Source: Hanleya hanleyi
Taxonomy: Eukaryota; Mollusca; Polyplacophora; Lepidopleurida; Hanleyidae
Direction of reading: 5' to 3'
Length of the DNA stretch: 64,000 nucleotides
NCBI GenBank assembly: GCA_036873755.1
Contig: JAVTVY010039164.1
Coordinates: forward strand, 1 to 64,000
Below the pieces are notes generated by a model. That model had not been told where the DNA came from. It saw only the letters and a program-made list of their open reading frames with translations, and did no database searches. Made by a program: the position numbers and the translations under genes. Positions 1 to 11,043 of the stretch are shown here, in pieces. Within the stretch, counting starts at the first letter, position 1, and each line of letters begins with the position of its first letter.

Positions 1-712
1 CACGCATGCGCAGAATGCCGATGTTTCAACCCCACACCCAGCCCATCAGATGCCCCTTCACGAATGCTTCACTTTGATACCTGACTCGACCCCATCGGAC
101 CCTTAGTGGCTCCCCTAGATGCCAAAACGTCTATTTCCATACCCTTGGTCCACCGCGCATGCGCAGAATGCCGATATTTCAACCCCTACACCCAGCCCAT
201 CAGATGTCCCTTCACGAATGCTTCACTTTGATACCTCACTCGACCCCATTGGACCATTAGGGGCTCCCCTGCATCCCAACACGTCTATTTCCATACCCTT
301 GGGCCACCGCGCATGCGCAGAATGCCGATAGTTCAATCCCACACCCAGCCCATTAGATGCCCCTTCACGAATGCTTCACTTTGATACCTCACTCGCCCCG
401 ATTGGACCATTAGGGGCTCCCCTGGCTCCAAAACGTCTATTTTCATACCCTTCGGCCACCGCGCATGCGCAGAATGCCGATAGTTCAACCCCACACCCAG
501 CCCATTAGATGCCCCTTCACGAATGCTTCACTTTAATACCTCATACGCCTCCATCGGACCATTAGGGGCTCCCCTAGCTCAAAAACGTCTATTTTCACAC
601 CCTTGGGCCACCGCGCATGCGCAGAATGCCGATAGTTCAACCCCACACCCAGCCCATTAGATGCCCCTTCACATAAGCTTCACTTTGATACCTCACTCGA
701 CCCCATCGGACC
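1..712. repeat. 153-bp tandem satellite, about 4.7 copies
   Basis: The core GCATGCGCAGAATGCCGAT recurs at positions 4, 157, 311, 463 and 615, giving periods of 153, 154, 152 and 152 bp. Each unit also carries a CACGAATGCTTCACTTTGA block and a run of CCCC motifs. The array is cut by the window start and ends near 712. Units differ by scattered substitutions. Open frames inside it come from the repeat and have no coding support. Confidence 0.93.
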
Positions 713-941
713 ATTTTATCTAGGGACTACTTTTTCTCCGCGGAAGCTTTTTCCCGAGACCGAATCACCGCCAAAACCGCGGTCAGACCGCATCACCGCG
801 GATGAATACATCCTGAATACATCCCCTGCAGCAATTGGAACTCTCCTGGATTGGAGGTAGCTTTTGGTCTTTCTGCCGGAACTATACTGCACTTGACCTC
901 TGTGACCCTCCCGTGACCTCCCTAATATGCAAATTTCCACA

Positions 942-1176
942 ACCGCCATCTTAAACCCACCACCCACCCATCCACCACCACCACCACAGCCGCCATCTTA
1001 AACCCACCACCCACCCATCCACCACCACCACCACAGCCGCCATCTTAAACCCACCACCCACCCATCCACCACCACCACCACAGCCGCCATCTTAAACCCA
1101 CCACCCACCCATCCACCACCACCACCACAGCCGCCATCTTAAACCCACCACCCACCCATCCACCACCACCACCACA
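942..1176. repeat. 47-bp minisatellite, 5 copies
   Basis: Units start at 942, 989, 1036, 1083 and 1130 and are almost identical. Each has a CCGCCATCTTAAACCCACC part and a (CCA)n part. The near-identity suggests recent expansion. ATATGCAAATTTC lies just outside the array on both sides (about 927 and 1236), so the array may have grown inside a duplicated or promoter-like segment. Confidence 0.93.
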
Positions 1177-2118
1177 TGACCCCATGTGACACAATACTCG
1201 CTTCTGATTGGCTGTCGCGTGACGTCACAGAGGTCATATGCAAATTTCTGAGGTCAAAAGACATTCAAATGGTCTTTGTATACTACTGCGGTTACACCAC
1301 ATCTGAGGGCTACAACACTTGTCCCATACCAGATGGAGACTCCGGTACAAGTGGCCCATGTCGCCTGGGAATTACACCACATGGAGGATACATCACAAAT
1401 GCATTCACACAACATTCTAGATCCTTGTGTGCTCTGGACGGCATTCGGCACATCTAGTCTAATCTCCCCAGCCAGTTCGTAATACTTTCCATTCCTCCAG
1501 TGCATCCCCTGTCTCAATTTACCCACGGATAAGGAACTACCCCCATATACCGGATGACTTCTCAAACTTGTATAAAATATTTGCAAATGTTGTGATTGCT
1601 ACAACCCCTGATTGGGGGTTAGTTTAAGGCTCTTGTAAATATTGATAAACTACTCTCCATACCATTTGTTTAAAAAAGTACAAGTTATTGAAAGTTTATT
1701 AACAGTTGCTAAACACAATGAAATATATGATCTCAGAGTGATATGATTAGAACACAAGTGTCCTCATTGTATATCCATATAGGAACAAAATTCAGTAATA
1801 TGTATATATTGATTGCATAATTCATTTGTAAATCATTGACTTATTCATTGATTCATCAATATGAACTTAATGTAACATATGTAGTATAATAAACTTACCC
1901 TTGGATTCTGATCAAGTAGCCCATGCGTATAAATATAGATTCTATACAAAATGGTCTGGAAAAGACAGGTGCTTGAGAAAACAACAAGATATGGAAAATG
2001 TACCGGTACTATAGTAGTACTTTATTCAGGTCATGATAATATTGTTATAATTTATATCCATAAAAAGTCATTCGAATAAAAACCCGAAATGGGATTTGCG
2101 AAGTGATTGGTGAATGTA
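1177..2118. other. no recognised gene
   Basis: A TGACGTCA site and an ATGCAAAT octamer lie at about 1220-1240. Overlapping open frames on both strands at 1254-1586 match nothing I know. The rest is AT-rich. I see no supported gene. Confidence 0.5.
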
Positions 2119-2166
2119 ATTACAAGCGTCTGGCCCGTCATTTATAATTCAGCCGTCGTCCATTAG
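2119..2166 (-). mobile_element. 3' tail of the GIPMGTN/YIDD retroelement
   Basis: The minus strand reads the terminal block of the family found in full at 49.6-50.7 kb: a GACGACGGCTGAATTATAA-type stretch followed by CAGACGCTTGTAAT. Only about 48 bp are present, so this is an extremely 5'-truncated insertion or a remnant. Confidence 0.7.
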
Positions 2167-2469
2167 CCCTACCTGGCCTGTACTCACATTTTCCTTGCCT
2201 AAAAGGCCTTGAAAGTATTTTATTTATGCAAAACTGATGAATGAAACAATACCCTGAAAAACTAACGTGTAATGACATCGTACGACTTAAATTTCCCAAC
2301 AAAAGAATAAACCTACATATATTTGTCGAATCGCATGTACAGAGGGCAGACCGCGGGGACTAACAGTCCACCAGCAGAATCCTACCATATGCAGGATCAA
2401 AGTAAAAGCTTTTTGCTGACTATTTGGTGGGGAGAAAGATGAGGGTTAAGTTAGCCGACTGTTTGTGTA

Positions 2470-3180
2470 GCTGACAGAAGGTGATGAAGGGTGTGACCCA
2501 AGGCTCTACTGTGGGTCCCTTGCTCATCAATATTTTCATTAATGAAATTTTTCAGAATATACAACATTGTAATATTTATAATTATGCAGATGATAACACC
2601 TTAACTACGAGCTCGGAAGATATATCTGCCTTTGTCGACACATCGATTATTTCACTGGGAACAATACGAGTGCCAACATTACTGGATTCCAAGCTTAACT
2701 AGGCATTAAGCCTCACGGGCATTATCATATCGACTTAGACGAATTTAAGGTATCTCCCTCGAAAAAATGCCAAAATACATGCTGTACTTCTGAATGACAA
2801 GTTAAATTTTAATTCCCATATAACTACTTTTTGTAAACATGTTGTAAGGAAACTCTGTTTTAAAACGAATTGGACAAACGAATTGCAGCTTCTGTAACAT
2901 TTATTCTCTCCTGTTTTAACTATTGCCCTACTGTATGGCATTTTCCAGCACAAAAAGCATGGAAAAATTGCTGAAAAGTGCATCAAGATTTATTTTTAGA
3001 GATTTTAGTAGCAGTTACGATGTTTTACCTGAAAAAGCTGGTATTCTTATGCTTCAGATACGGAGAACACGAATTTTAGCGATTGAAGTTTTTAAATTTG
3101 TCAATAATAAATTCAGTTTTATTTGCGTTATACTCGTCTTAATCATAATTTTATTAATTATCTTATTATTATCATCACGT
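2470..3180 (+). pseudogene. decayed non-LTR (LINE) reverse transcriptase fragment
   Basis: The palm is visible as GVTQGSTVGPLLINIF followed by NYADDNTL (2484-2605), which are RT motif B and the YADD catalytic motif. After a broken stretch the thumb resumes with NDKLNFNSHIT and then, at 2930-3125, SASRFIFRDFSSSYD and IEVFKFVNN. This order is that of Jockey/CR1-type LINE RTs. Upstream RT motifs and an endonuclease are absent, and there are several frameshifts and stops. It is a 5'-truncated dead copy. Its 3' end (about 3180) abuts the first copy of the 600-bp repeat. The superfamily is clear; the clade is not. Confidence 0.8.
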
Positions 3181-3182
3181 TT

Positions 3183-3782
3183 TTATTGAGGTTTATTTTG
3201 TTTCACTTTTTAGTCGGAAGAATAGTTTTATAGCTAATGCTTATTGTACCAACCATTCCGACATTAAATCTAGATTGGAATGAAATGAAATATATCCGAG
3301 TTCTGTAATAAGGGTTATATTTGATATATACTCCAATTCTTTAGGAAACGTTTCCAATTATCGTTCGCGAATGAATCGTTTATTTCGTCAAATTTTCTCG
3401 AAGTCGCGATTTTCCAAGGCGCGAGGAAATGGGTTTTTTTCTTCAAAATAAACGATTCATTCGCGATCGCTGTTCGAATGTTTTTTTTCTGTTGGCAATC
3501 GTTTTTCAATCGAGAAAATTTTCTCGAATAAAAAGCGATATCGCGATTCAATGGTTTTTTTAATCGAGAAAATATAAGCGATTGAAAAAAAAACGATTGA
3601 GAATTTTAGCCGACAGTTGTGCGGCGAGGTTCAGCCTATAAGTTCGATCATTTCTTCTTCTTCATTTTCCATTCTTCTTTGCCTCGTGTAATTAAAACTA
3701 AAGCGTGTTTCAGTTCCAGTTCCAGATTTCTTGTGTAGTGTTTTTCGTGGACGTTTTTGGCATCTGTGCGTGCTGAAATTTT
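3183..3782. repeat. 600-bp direct repeat, copy 1
   Basis: Base-by-base reading shows this segment repeated at 5046-5645 with a constant offset of 1863 bp and no difference that I can find. Identity stops sharply at both ends (3182 versus 5045, and 3783 versus 5646). The two copies flank a 5'-truncated LINE, so the simplest reading is an unusually long target-site duplication. It has no TG..CA ends and no primer-binding site. Confidence 0.9.
3367..3600. repeat. CGCGA/TCGATT-rich hairpin cluster inside repeat copy 1
   Basis: A perfect 19-bp inverted repeat (CGCGAATGAATCGTTTATT at about 3367 and its complement near 3447) is followed by further self-complementary blocks such as TCGAGAAAATTTTCTCGA. 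The same words occur in repeat copy 2 (5230-5463) and in a diverged cluster at 7640-7872. This suggests a foldback or MITE-like family. The outer ends are uncertain. Confidence 0.65.
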
Positions 3783-5045
3783 GAATTGAATTGAATTTAT
3801 TCACCAAACATACAGCAGATATACGAATATACAGGTTATCAAGATAAAAATAACATTAGCCGCACATGAGGCGGGAGTAAAACCCCAGGGGGCTTGTTTT
3901 ATCCCGGATTAGCTTGAGTAGATGTTCATGGTATACGGCGAGAGGAGTATGGAATGTAGCAACACAGTTTTCGATGTTCTAATATTTACGCTAGTTCGGT
4001 GAATAAAGCGAATATAATATTTACACTAGTAAGGTGAATAAGGCACTGCATAGATCAGTTATCGAGAGATATCGCACACACACAACAAAATCGATGAATG
4101 TTAATATAGAGACTGCGCACAGGTAAGCATGACATTATACACATATAACGTGATTGGAAATAGACTGATCGATGCGCATGGATAATTGGTTGTAAGATGA
4201 AGGGTGACCGGTAGGCAAGAAATTTCGGTTATAATTGATGATAGCCATATCAGCGTCCGAATTTATTGAGCAAAAACTCTTTCAGTCGGGATTTAAACAG
4301 TGACTTGGAGGCATAACATTTCAGGCTGTCTGGCAATGAATTCCATATACGTGGTCCTTTAATTTTGGTGGAGTAGAATGAGAGTTGTGAGTGATAAAAC
4401 GGCCTGTACAGATTAAGGTTAACTTGTCTTGTTGGATAATTGTGTACTGCAGATAATTTGGTGAAGTAATTGCGCGAAAGGTAGGGAAGAAAAAACGAGT
4501 GGTAGAAGAATTTGTGTGCAAATATCAGGATTAGGTAGTCATTTACTAGATGTAGAGGTAAAATATTCATTTCTACAAATAGGTTTCTGGTATGGGCACG
4601 TCTGGCACTTGCAGTTAAGATGCGGATGAGCCTTTTTTGTAGGACAAATAGTGGTTGAAGGTGCGTTCGAAAAGTGTTTGCCCAGACCATACTGCAGTAG
4701 GATATGTAGGGGTAAAATAACGAATAATACAAAAGAATTAGGGTCTTTCTGTTCACGCAATGTTTAATGTTATTTATAATACCTATATTTCTTGACAGTT
4801 TTGAGCATAGTGCTTCAATATGTGAGTGCCAGGTTAGCTTGTCATTAAAAAGAATGCCGAGAAATTTGAATGTATTGACGCATTCAAGCTCATTTCCATC
4901 GAGGACCAGTTTAGATGTAATACGATTAGTGTATCTGGTCGGTTTGATAAGCATATATTTGGTTTTTTGTATGTTGAGAGACAGCAGATTACAGGAAAAC
5001 CAGTTATGAAGTTTGGCGATCTCGTTTGACAGAGTTTCGACTAGA
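3783..5045 (-). mobile_element. 5'-truncated LINE insertion between 600-bp repeats
   Basis: Read on the minus strand, the insert opens at 5045 directly in RT coding sequence just downstream of where the YADD motif would be. It runs through the thumb and C-terminus to a stop at 4250, then a 3' untranslated region that ends in a short AATTC repeat at 3783. Truncated 5' end, coding sequence, UTR and microsatellite tail is the usual anatomy of a CR1/Jockey-group insertion made by target-primed reverse transcription. What is odd is the 600-bp direct duplication flanking it instead of the usual few to about 20 bp. Confidence 0.85.
4250..5045 (-). pseudogene. LINE reverse transcriptase C-terminal part, frame intact
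   Basis: About 264 codons are open from the truncation point to the stop. The segment begins with NEIAKLHNWFSCNLLSLNI and continues with KYMLIKPTR, NTFKFLGILFNDKLTW, SYCSMVWANTF and QKRLIRILTASAR. These are the typical post-palm and thumb blocks of Jockey/CR1-type RTs. IWNSLPDSL and FKSRLKEFLL close the protein. No stop interrupts it, so the copy is young compared with the LINE fragment at 2.5-3.2 kb. It lacks the palm and endonuclease and cannot be active. Confidence 0.88.
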
Positions 5046-5645
5046 TTATTGAGGTTTATTTTGTTTCACTTTTTAGTCGGAAGAATAGTTTTATAGCTAA
5101 TGCTTATTGTACCAACCATTCCGACATTAAATCTAGATTGGAATGAAATGAAATATATCCGAGTTCTGTAATAAGGGTTATATTTGATATATACTCCAAT
5201 TCTTTAGGAAACGTTTCCAATTATCGTTCGCGAATGAATCGTTTATTTCGTCAAATTTTCTCGAAGTCGCGATTTTCCAAGGCGCGAGGAAATGGGTTTT
5301 TTTCTTCAAAATAAACGATTCATTCGCGATCGCTGTTCGAATGTTTTTTTTCTGTTGGCAATCGTTTTTCAATCGAGAAAATTTTCTCGAATAAAAAGCG
5401 ATATCGCGATTCAATGGTTTTTTTAATCGAGAAAATATAAGCGATTGAAAAAAAAACGATTGAGAATTTTAGCCGACAGTTGTGCGGCGAGGTTCAGCCT
5501 ATAAGTTCGATCATTTCTTCTTCTTCATTTTCCATTCTTCTTTGCCTCGTGTAATTAAAACTAAAGCGTGTTTCAGTTCCAGTTCCAGATTTCTTGTGTA
5601 GTGTTTTTCGTGGACGTTTTTGGCATCTGTGCGTGCTGAAATTTT
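5046..5645. repeat. 600-bp direct repeat, copy 2
   Basis: This is the second copy of the segment at 3183-3782, apparently identical over its full length and including the 19-bp inverted repeat. It adjoins the truncated 5' end of the minus-strand LINE. Apparent identity of both copies implies that the duplication is recent or has been homogenised. Confidence 0.9.
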
Positions 5646-7639
5646 TAGTTGATTCGTCAGCTTTTCGCTGTTCGCGGCGGTTTTTTGTCATTAAATCACC
5701 ATTTTCCTTGTGTAGATAGATGTATTGAATATAACATTGTCATACGGGGCTTTTGGGTCTTCGAAAGCACTTCATATATAGCGCGGGCTATTTGTAAAAC
5801 TTTTTACAGCTGTCCTTATTTTTTTTGCATGTTTGCTTGTGTGAATTAATCTTTTCTGGAGCTCCCTGGGTGGGAGTTTTGTTGTGCGGCTCCCTAAGCG
5901 GGAGTCTAGAAGTGCAAACGCCACAGTTGCCTGGCTTGTGAGAAATTTGATGGTAGATGAATACGTATATTTAAACAAATTATGAAAATTAATAAATACA
6001 AATGGAAAATATATATATAAGAAATTATTCAAAGGAAATAATGATATTGATTATTTTTCACAATATGATGAAAATACACATATTCATTCACCATCAAATA
6101 CCTCGCAAGCCTGGTAATTGCAGTATGGAAAACACTGAAAGTGGGCTGAACGCGGTTTGCTTGGCAAGATGATCAAGGTCTCGCCTTTGGCTAAAAAGAA
6201 AACCTTGTCGATGAGAAGATGTGTTTCAAAAGGTCACGTTACTTGGCTGCCGAAGAATCAAACAACGCCCCTCACCGTGTATGGTACTATATGAGAAATG
6301 ACTGCATTATTAATATGAATATAAAATATCTTTCTCTGTCCGACAGGTTTTCAAATCCCACATTTAAATCTTTAGTTTTGCGAAGAAAACGAAATTTTTA
6401 ACCGATGATCGTACTCGGATCGTAGTCTTTTTTCTCTCTTGCCAGTTGCATGAATATATGAGGAAATTATCGGACGTATGAAGGGATTGACTGAACATTA
6501 ACACATTGTCGGCTACCTACCATATTTTACTTACCATATTTTTGAGTGTGACTATATTTACCAACAATCGTATTTCAAAATTCATTATATCAAACTTATG
6601 TTGATAAAATGCGAAATAAAAGAAATATTGAATATTTTGTCGCTCGCCACGGCGTGTACTGGGCGCCGCCATTGCACCGCTGCGTGACGTTTTTAGATGA
6701 GCGGAAGTGAGTGTATACTCATCTAAAAAGGTATACTCATCTTAAGGTTGATCATGTGATCATGCCGATAATTCGCACGCGATGGAACCCAATAAATTCA
6801 CTGACGTCCCAGTTGATTTTAGTAGTTCAAGTGTAACCATGAAAATGTTTACGAACTTAGAAGCATCGTCGTTCAACTCAAATCAATGGACAATTCCAGA
6901 GGATACTCTTTTAGTTTACCGCTCAGCTTCAAATTTTGTCCAGATTGAATCGGGCAAGTCTCAGTTGAAAAACTTGGAGAAGAAATTCTTCAGTGGGTGG
7001 AGATAACCTAAACCAAATTGCTTTTAGGAATTACCCCCGTGACATTGGCAGCGCCAGTTTTTCCCTCGAATTAAAATACGGACCCAGAGTAATTCAAATG
7101 TCCGTAGTTGGAACGGCCCTGCATAAAGCGTTAGCCGTGACGTTATCCTGAATTCTGACGTCATCAGTCACGTCATCCCACAGGCAACATAGCGGCGCCC
7201 ACGTAGACTTCAAAGTGGAAACATGGCTCCACAAATTGTAATAAAAATAATAGGTTATCGCCCTCAACGACAGTAAAATAGTTGGTTATATTTCTTTAAG
7301 AGTCTAACCTTTGTAATAGGAACCTATAAACATGTAATTTTGTCATATATGCTTCGCCAGAGTAAATCTGAGCGCGGACGTCACAGGAAGCATGGTACAG
7401 GTATGTGTATAGATATTTTCAGCATACGCCCTACTTCGGCTTGTAAGGGACTATAGATCGTGAATCATATATATTATCCGGTTATCTTACGCATTCATAC
7501 AGTATAGTACAGTAATATAGGTTTTCCATCGACAAATCCGCAACCAACATTAAATGTATTTCCCAGTTCGCGGATACAGCGACGTACGACGGCAACACGA
7601 CCTATGTGTCAGATATCACTCCGCCTCACGATTCTCTCG
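5646..7639. other. no recognised gene
   Basis: Short local repeats are visible: GGAGCTCCCTGGGTGGGAGT-like hairpins near 5858-5908 and a doubled GTATACTCATCT at 6713-6745. One open frame at 6782-7006 (74 codons) starts with an ATG but resembles no family I know. CRE-like TGACGTCA words cluster near 7140-7180. I see no supported gene. Confidence 0.4.
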
Positions 7640-7872
7640 CACCTTGAAAAAAACGATTCCTTCGCGATTGAAGATTCGCGATCAAGAACGAATCGCGTAT
7701 AGGTAAACGATTCAAAAACGATATCGCGAGAGAACGTTTTTAAGGCTCAATCTTTTTTTCTCATTTTTTCCCCCCGATATCTTCGCGACTGATTCACGAA
7801 TGATCGTTTTTCAATCGAGAAAATTGAAGAAAAATCGCGACTGAAGAAAAAACGATTAATGGAAACGATCCC
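7640..7872. repeat. diverged copy of the CGCGA/TCGATT hairpin family
   Basis: Words such as AAACGATTC, TTCGCGA, GATATCGCGA and TCGTTTTTCAATCGAGAAAA match the cluster in the 600-bp repeats. The right end, GATTAATGGAAACGAT, is close to the complement of the left end there (CGTTTCCAATTATCG). That hints at terminal inverted repeats. Confidence 0.5.
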
Positions 7873-8766
7873 TTACTTGACAGTTATTAACATAATTAGT
7901 CACCATAATATGTAAGATATTAAAATGCAATCGATCCTGCGCACAGACACGCCCGCTGTTCTTGTACATATGCTTATAGGTAATATGCTATTTGTCACGC
8001 CCAGGAGGAACACGTCTATCCGTCAAACAAATATAATCCAATCAAAAACATTCATCAAGTTCCACTCTTGAAACGCGAGTTTCAATGTAACTTTCTATAT
8101 AGTTCGGCCTCGAAAACCGAATAGAGCAATCTTAATAAATTAATATCCTGTCAATGCTCCCCAATCGTACATGTCGCTATATAGGATCTTACGTATTTCA
8201 ATTGAATTTGGTGTTCTGAGCACCCATACCATGGATATTTAATAGCATTATGACATCATGGTCGTCATGGTCGCATCTGGACTCATTTATTTGCAGTCCT
8301 GTCCTGGAGCGGAGATAGGTTCACTGTGTTCATTTACCCCAGTGTTTACACCAAAGATCAGTCCATATATCTACCCCGTATTGTGGTGCCACAATGTCGG
8401 GACCGCGGCAACATGAAAGGAGCCGGCTAGTTCGGCTGAGCCAACCAACAATTCTTTGTCATCAGTGTTCCCTTCAAAACACTATGAAGCGTTCTCGGGA
8501 TTGGCTAACACGTGAGTGACTGCAAGCCTGTTAGATCCTACAAGCGACATATCCAAATGGGGAGAAGATAGGATTTAATTTTAATTAGATTGCAAATAGA
8601 GGAGACGTGTTTAGATATTACCTGACCTATAAACCATTCATCTGTAAGTAACTTTATATTTCTACTAGATATAATAAACCATACACTATATTAAACCATA
8701 TCAGAATTTCGTCTTGTCACAAAAGCCAGTATTTGTCGTAACCTATATATTTTAGTATTCTATTGT
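7873..8766. other. no recognised gene
   Basis: No coding frame, array or recognisable mobile element is visible here. Confidence 0.4.
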
Positions 8767-8817
8767 AGTCTTCCTAAGCTGGGCATAACAGATTTGTTAT
8801 TAGAGGGAGCTTCGTAA
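8767..8817. repeat. 51-bp direct repeat, copy 1
   Basis: The block AGTCTTCCTAAGCTGGGCAT through GGGAGCTTCGTAA recurs at 10255-10889, where it is interrupted. The two copies bracket a gag fragment, so they could be the ends of a short-LTR or otherwise reduced LTR retroelement. Sequences outside the 51 bp do not match. Confidence 0.75.
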
Positions 8818-9064
8818 GAGATTGGTAAGCAGTTAGCGTGGTTTGTGACAAATAAAACGATATTTCAATTACGGTTTATTTATAGGTTATATGAGTTTAT
8901 TATACGGTTTCGAAGTTATGTAAATGAAGAAGAAAAAACTGAAAAAAAAACAACAAAGAGGTTTCAAAATAACGCTGCAAGAGGAATTCCTGTCGCTATA
9001 GAACTTCAGATGAAGGTAGAAATATTAGGTAACGTTCGGTAATACAAATAAGTCAGGTAACGTA

Positions 9065-9596
9065 ATGGCTGATTCAAATACTATTAAGATGAAAGAACTT
9101 CTGTCCGTAATTAGAGGAGGATTATCGAATATTTCCGTACACATCGCGGAGCAAAATAGGGCAGCGTTATCGCCTATTAGCGAGGCTCAGTCTAGGCAAA
9201 ATCCTCAATTTTCACCAGGAAATAGCATTTTCAGGAAATTCAGATAGTGATTTTCGGAAGTTTTTCTTCCGTTTTGAGTCATATTCAGATTTTCATGGTT
9301 GGACAACGGAACAAAAGGCTAAGTTCTTCCCTTTATATTTAACTGTTTCTGCTGAAAGTTTTTATGGTGGTCTCTCTTTTCAAGTTAAGGACGATTTATC
9401 TCTGATTAAATCCGCGATTGAAGATAGATTTGACAAGGATGCAGCAATCTTTGCACGAAAGCAGCTCCCAAATGAACCTTTAGAGGAATATATGAAGGAT
9501 TTACTCGAACTTTACAGAAAGGCAGACAAATCTGAATCAGAAATTTTGTCAGTTTTCATGAATGGACTTCAACCGACTCTTAGACCTACTAGCTAA
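9065..9596 (+). pseudogene. retrotransposon gag (capsid) fragment
   Basis: An ATG at 9065 opens a frame (MADSNTIKMKELLSVIRGG) that shifts near 9230 into a capsid-like stretch: FFFRFESYSDFHGWTTEQK, then FPLYLTVSAESFYGGL, FDKDAAIFARKQLPNEPLEE and FMNGLQPTLRP, stopping at 9594. The pattern of a Phe/Trp-rich start, a YLTVSA helix and a late EPLEEYM segment is that of Retrotrans_gag proteins of Ty3/Gypsy-like elements. A CLRIGHKVKC remnant at about 9760-9800 may be a broken zinc knuckle. No protease, RT or integrase follows. The 51-bp repeats on both sides may mark the element ends. Confidence 0.65.
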
Positions 9597-10254
9597 GATG
9601 GTGCTCTGAGTAAATGTCGTTTGACTGACATCGCGTTTAGCGACTCCAGTAGGCTAGTAGCTGGTCAAAATTCTGATCAAAATGTACTCCCGGAAGGAAA
9701 GTGCGAGATTATTCAAAATAGCGGTAAATTGTCACATGAACATATCTGTGCCTATCTGTCTTTTTCTGTTTGCGTATTGGTCATAAAGTAAAATGTACCA
9801 AAATGCAGTTAGGAATTGTAGTTTCCAAGCTAGAAATTAAAATCCATTTTGTCAACAAGTATCTCCGCCACATTCAAAAGGCATGATAATTAAATACGGA
9901 GAAAGAAAAAGCGTAGGAGGCATCGAAATAGGAAACAGACCAGTCCGTCACACAGACCAATGCTGTATATGCTGGCCGCAGCAGTGGGCTGAACAACCGT
10001 GCTTTCCTGTGGGTAGCGAACCTAAAACCGTAATTCCGTAACGTCCAGTCGATGAAGCATTCAACCGTTCCTTTATTCAAATCCATCGCCATTGTATTTA
10101 ATGGACTTAAAGGCTCTCTTGTCTATTCTTTATCCGCGGTGTGCGAGAACAAGTACGCCTTTCACCAAGTCGCCATTGTGATTAAACAAAAATCTGGGAA
10201 ATTCAGAAAAAAAAAGCATTCAAAACATCTCATATAAAATATAAATCATAGAAA

Positions 10255-10889
10255 AGTCTTCCTAAGCTGGGCATAACAGATTTGTTAAACACGTATATTT
10301 CGCAATGGTATGTTGATTTAGAATCGAGTAAGTTGAATTTGTATAAGTATTTAAAAGAGGATTTCTCATTCAAAATATATTTAAGAAGGGTTTTAAATCT
10401 AAATAATCGATCCGCGCAAGCGCGTTTACGCACATCTGCCCATATACTTCGTATTGAGACGGGACGACATGGAAGCAATCGTATAGAACCGAGCAAGCGA
10501 GTTTGTTTCCACTGTGTTAACGACATTGAGAATGAATATCACTTTTTATTAGTATGTCCGTTATATCAACAACTCAGGATTAGGTATATCAAATCATATT
10601 ACTGGAAAAGACCTTGTGTTTATACAGCAGTTCAGTTACTCTGTTGCAAGCAATCGAACGTTTTAAAAAAAATGTTGCAAAATTTACTTATGAAGCGTTC
10701 CAAATAAGAGATGGTGTGAGGCATGATTTTGACTTTTAGTTTGTCCTCACCTGTATGTAATACCTGCATGTAATTATTTAGCTGTACTATCTGATATTGG
10801 AATTGATCTATATTGTGTATGTGACAAGAGACATTGTTTGTCTACGTCAATAAATCAATCTGAATCTGTTATTAGAGGGAGCTTCGTAA
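10255..10889. repeat. 51-bp direct repeat, copy 2, split by a LINE
   Basis: Bases 10255-10287 match the left 33 bp of the repeat at 8767, and 10867-10889 match its right end. Between them lies a LINE fragment flanked by TGTTA on both sides (10283-10287 and 10867-10871). The uninterrupted copy at 8767-8817 serves as the empty site and fixes the insertion boundaries. Confidence 0.85.
10288..10866 (+). mobile_element. 5'-truncated LINE, C-terminal zinc-binding region
   Basis: The frame is open from the insertion point to 10707. It contains ARLRTSAHILRIETGRHG and then CFHCVNDIENEYHFLLVC, a CX2C-X8-H-X4-C motif. This Cys/His block follows the RT in RTE/CR1-like LINEs. About 160 bp of 3' UTR ends in AATAAATCAATCTGAATC just before the TGTTA duplication. 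Being only 5'-truncated, the copy is fairly young. No stop interrupts the retained coding part. Confidence 0.8.
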
Positions 10890-11043
10890 CAATTCACTGC
10901 TGTTGCCGTTGCCGTTGGCCATTTATACATCATTTAAATACAATATAAAAAGTGCAGTCCATCAAATCATAAAATGATGCTCGAGTCTTGTCGCGCATGC
11001 ATGTGTTCACATATTAAATGTGTTGAATAGAGTAGGAAGCAAA

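Noticed and set aside
716..967. Minus-strand frame running into the 47-bp array
   Set aside because: It partly translates repeat sequence and has no homology signal.
942..1176. Regular repeats suggestive of a CRISPR array
   Set aside because: Units are contiguous with no unique spacers, there are no cas genes, and the context is eukaryotic.
1216..1242. Promoter with CRE and octamer sites
   Set aside because: Two short motifs only, with no transcript or gene start nearby to support a promoter call.
1254..1586. 110-codon minus-strand frame
   Set aside because: No recognisable domain; it overlaps other open frames on the plus strand and sits beside repeats.
3183..5645. 600-bp repeats read as LTRs of a retrotransposon
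   Set aside because: There are no TG..CA ends, primer-binding site or purine tract, and the insert is a minus-strand 5'-truncated LINE with its own tail.
11020..11043. Upstream start for the transporter (GTG at 11020)
   Set aside because: It is not an ATG. The ATG at 11044 has a better context and gives the normal short cytoplasmic N-terminus.
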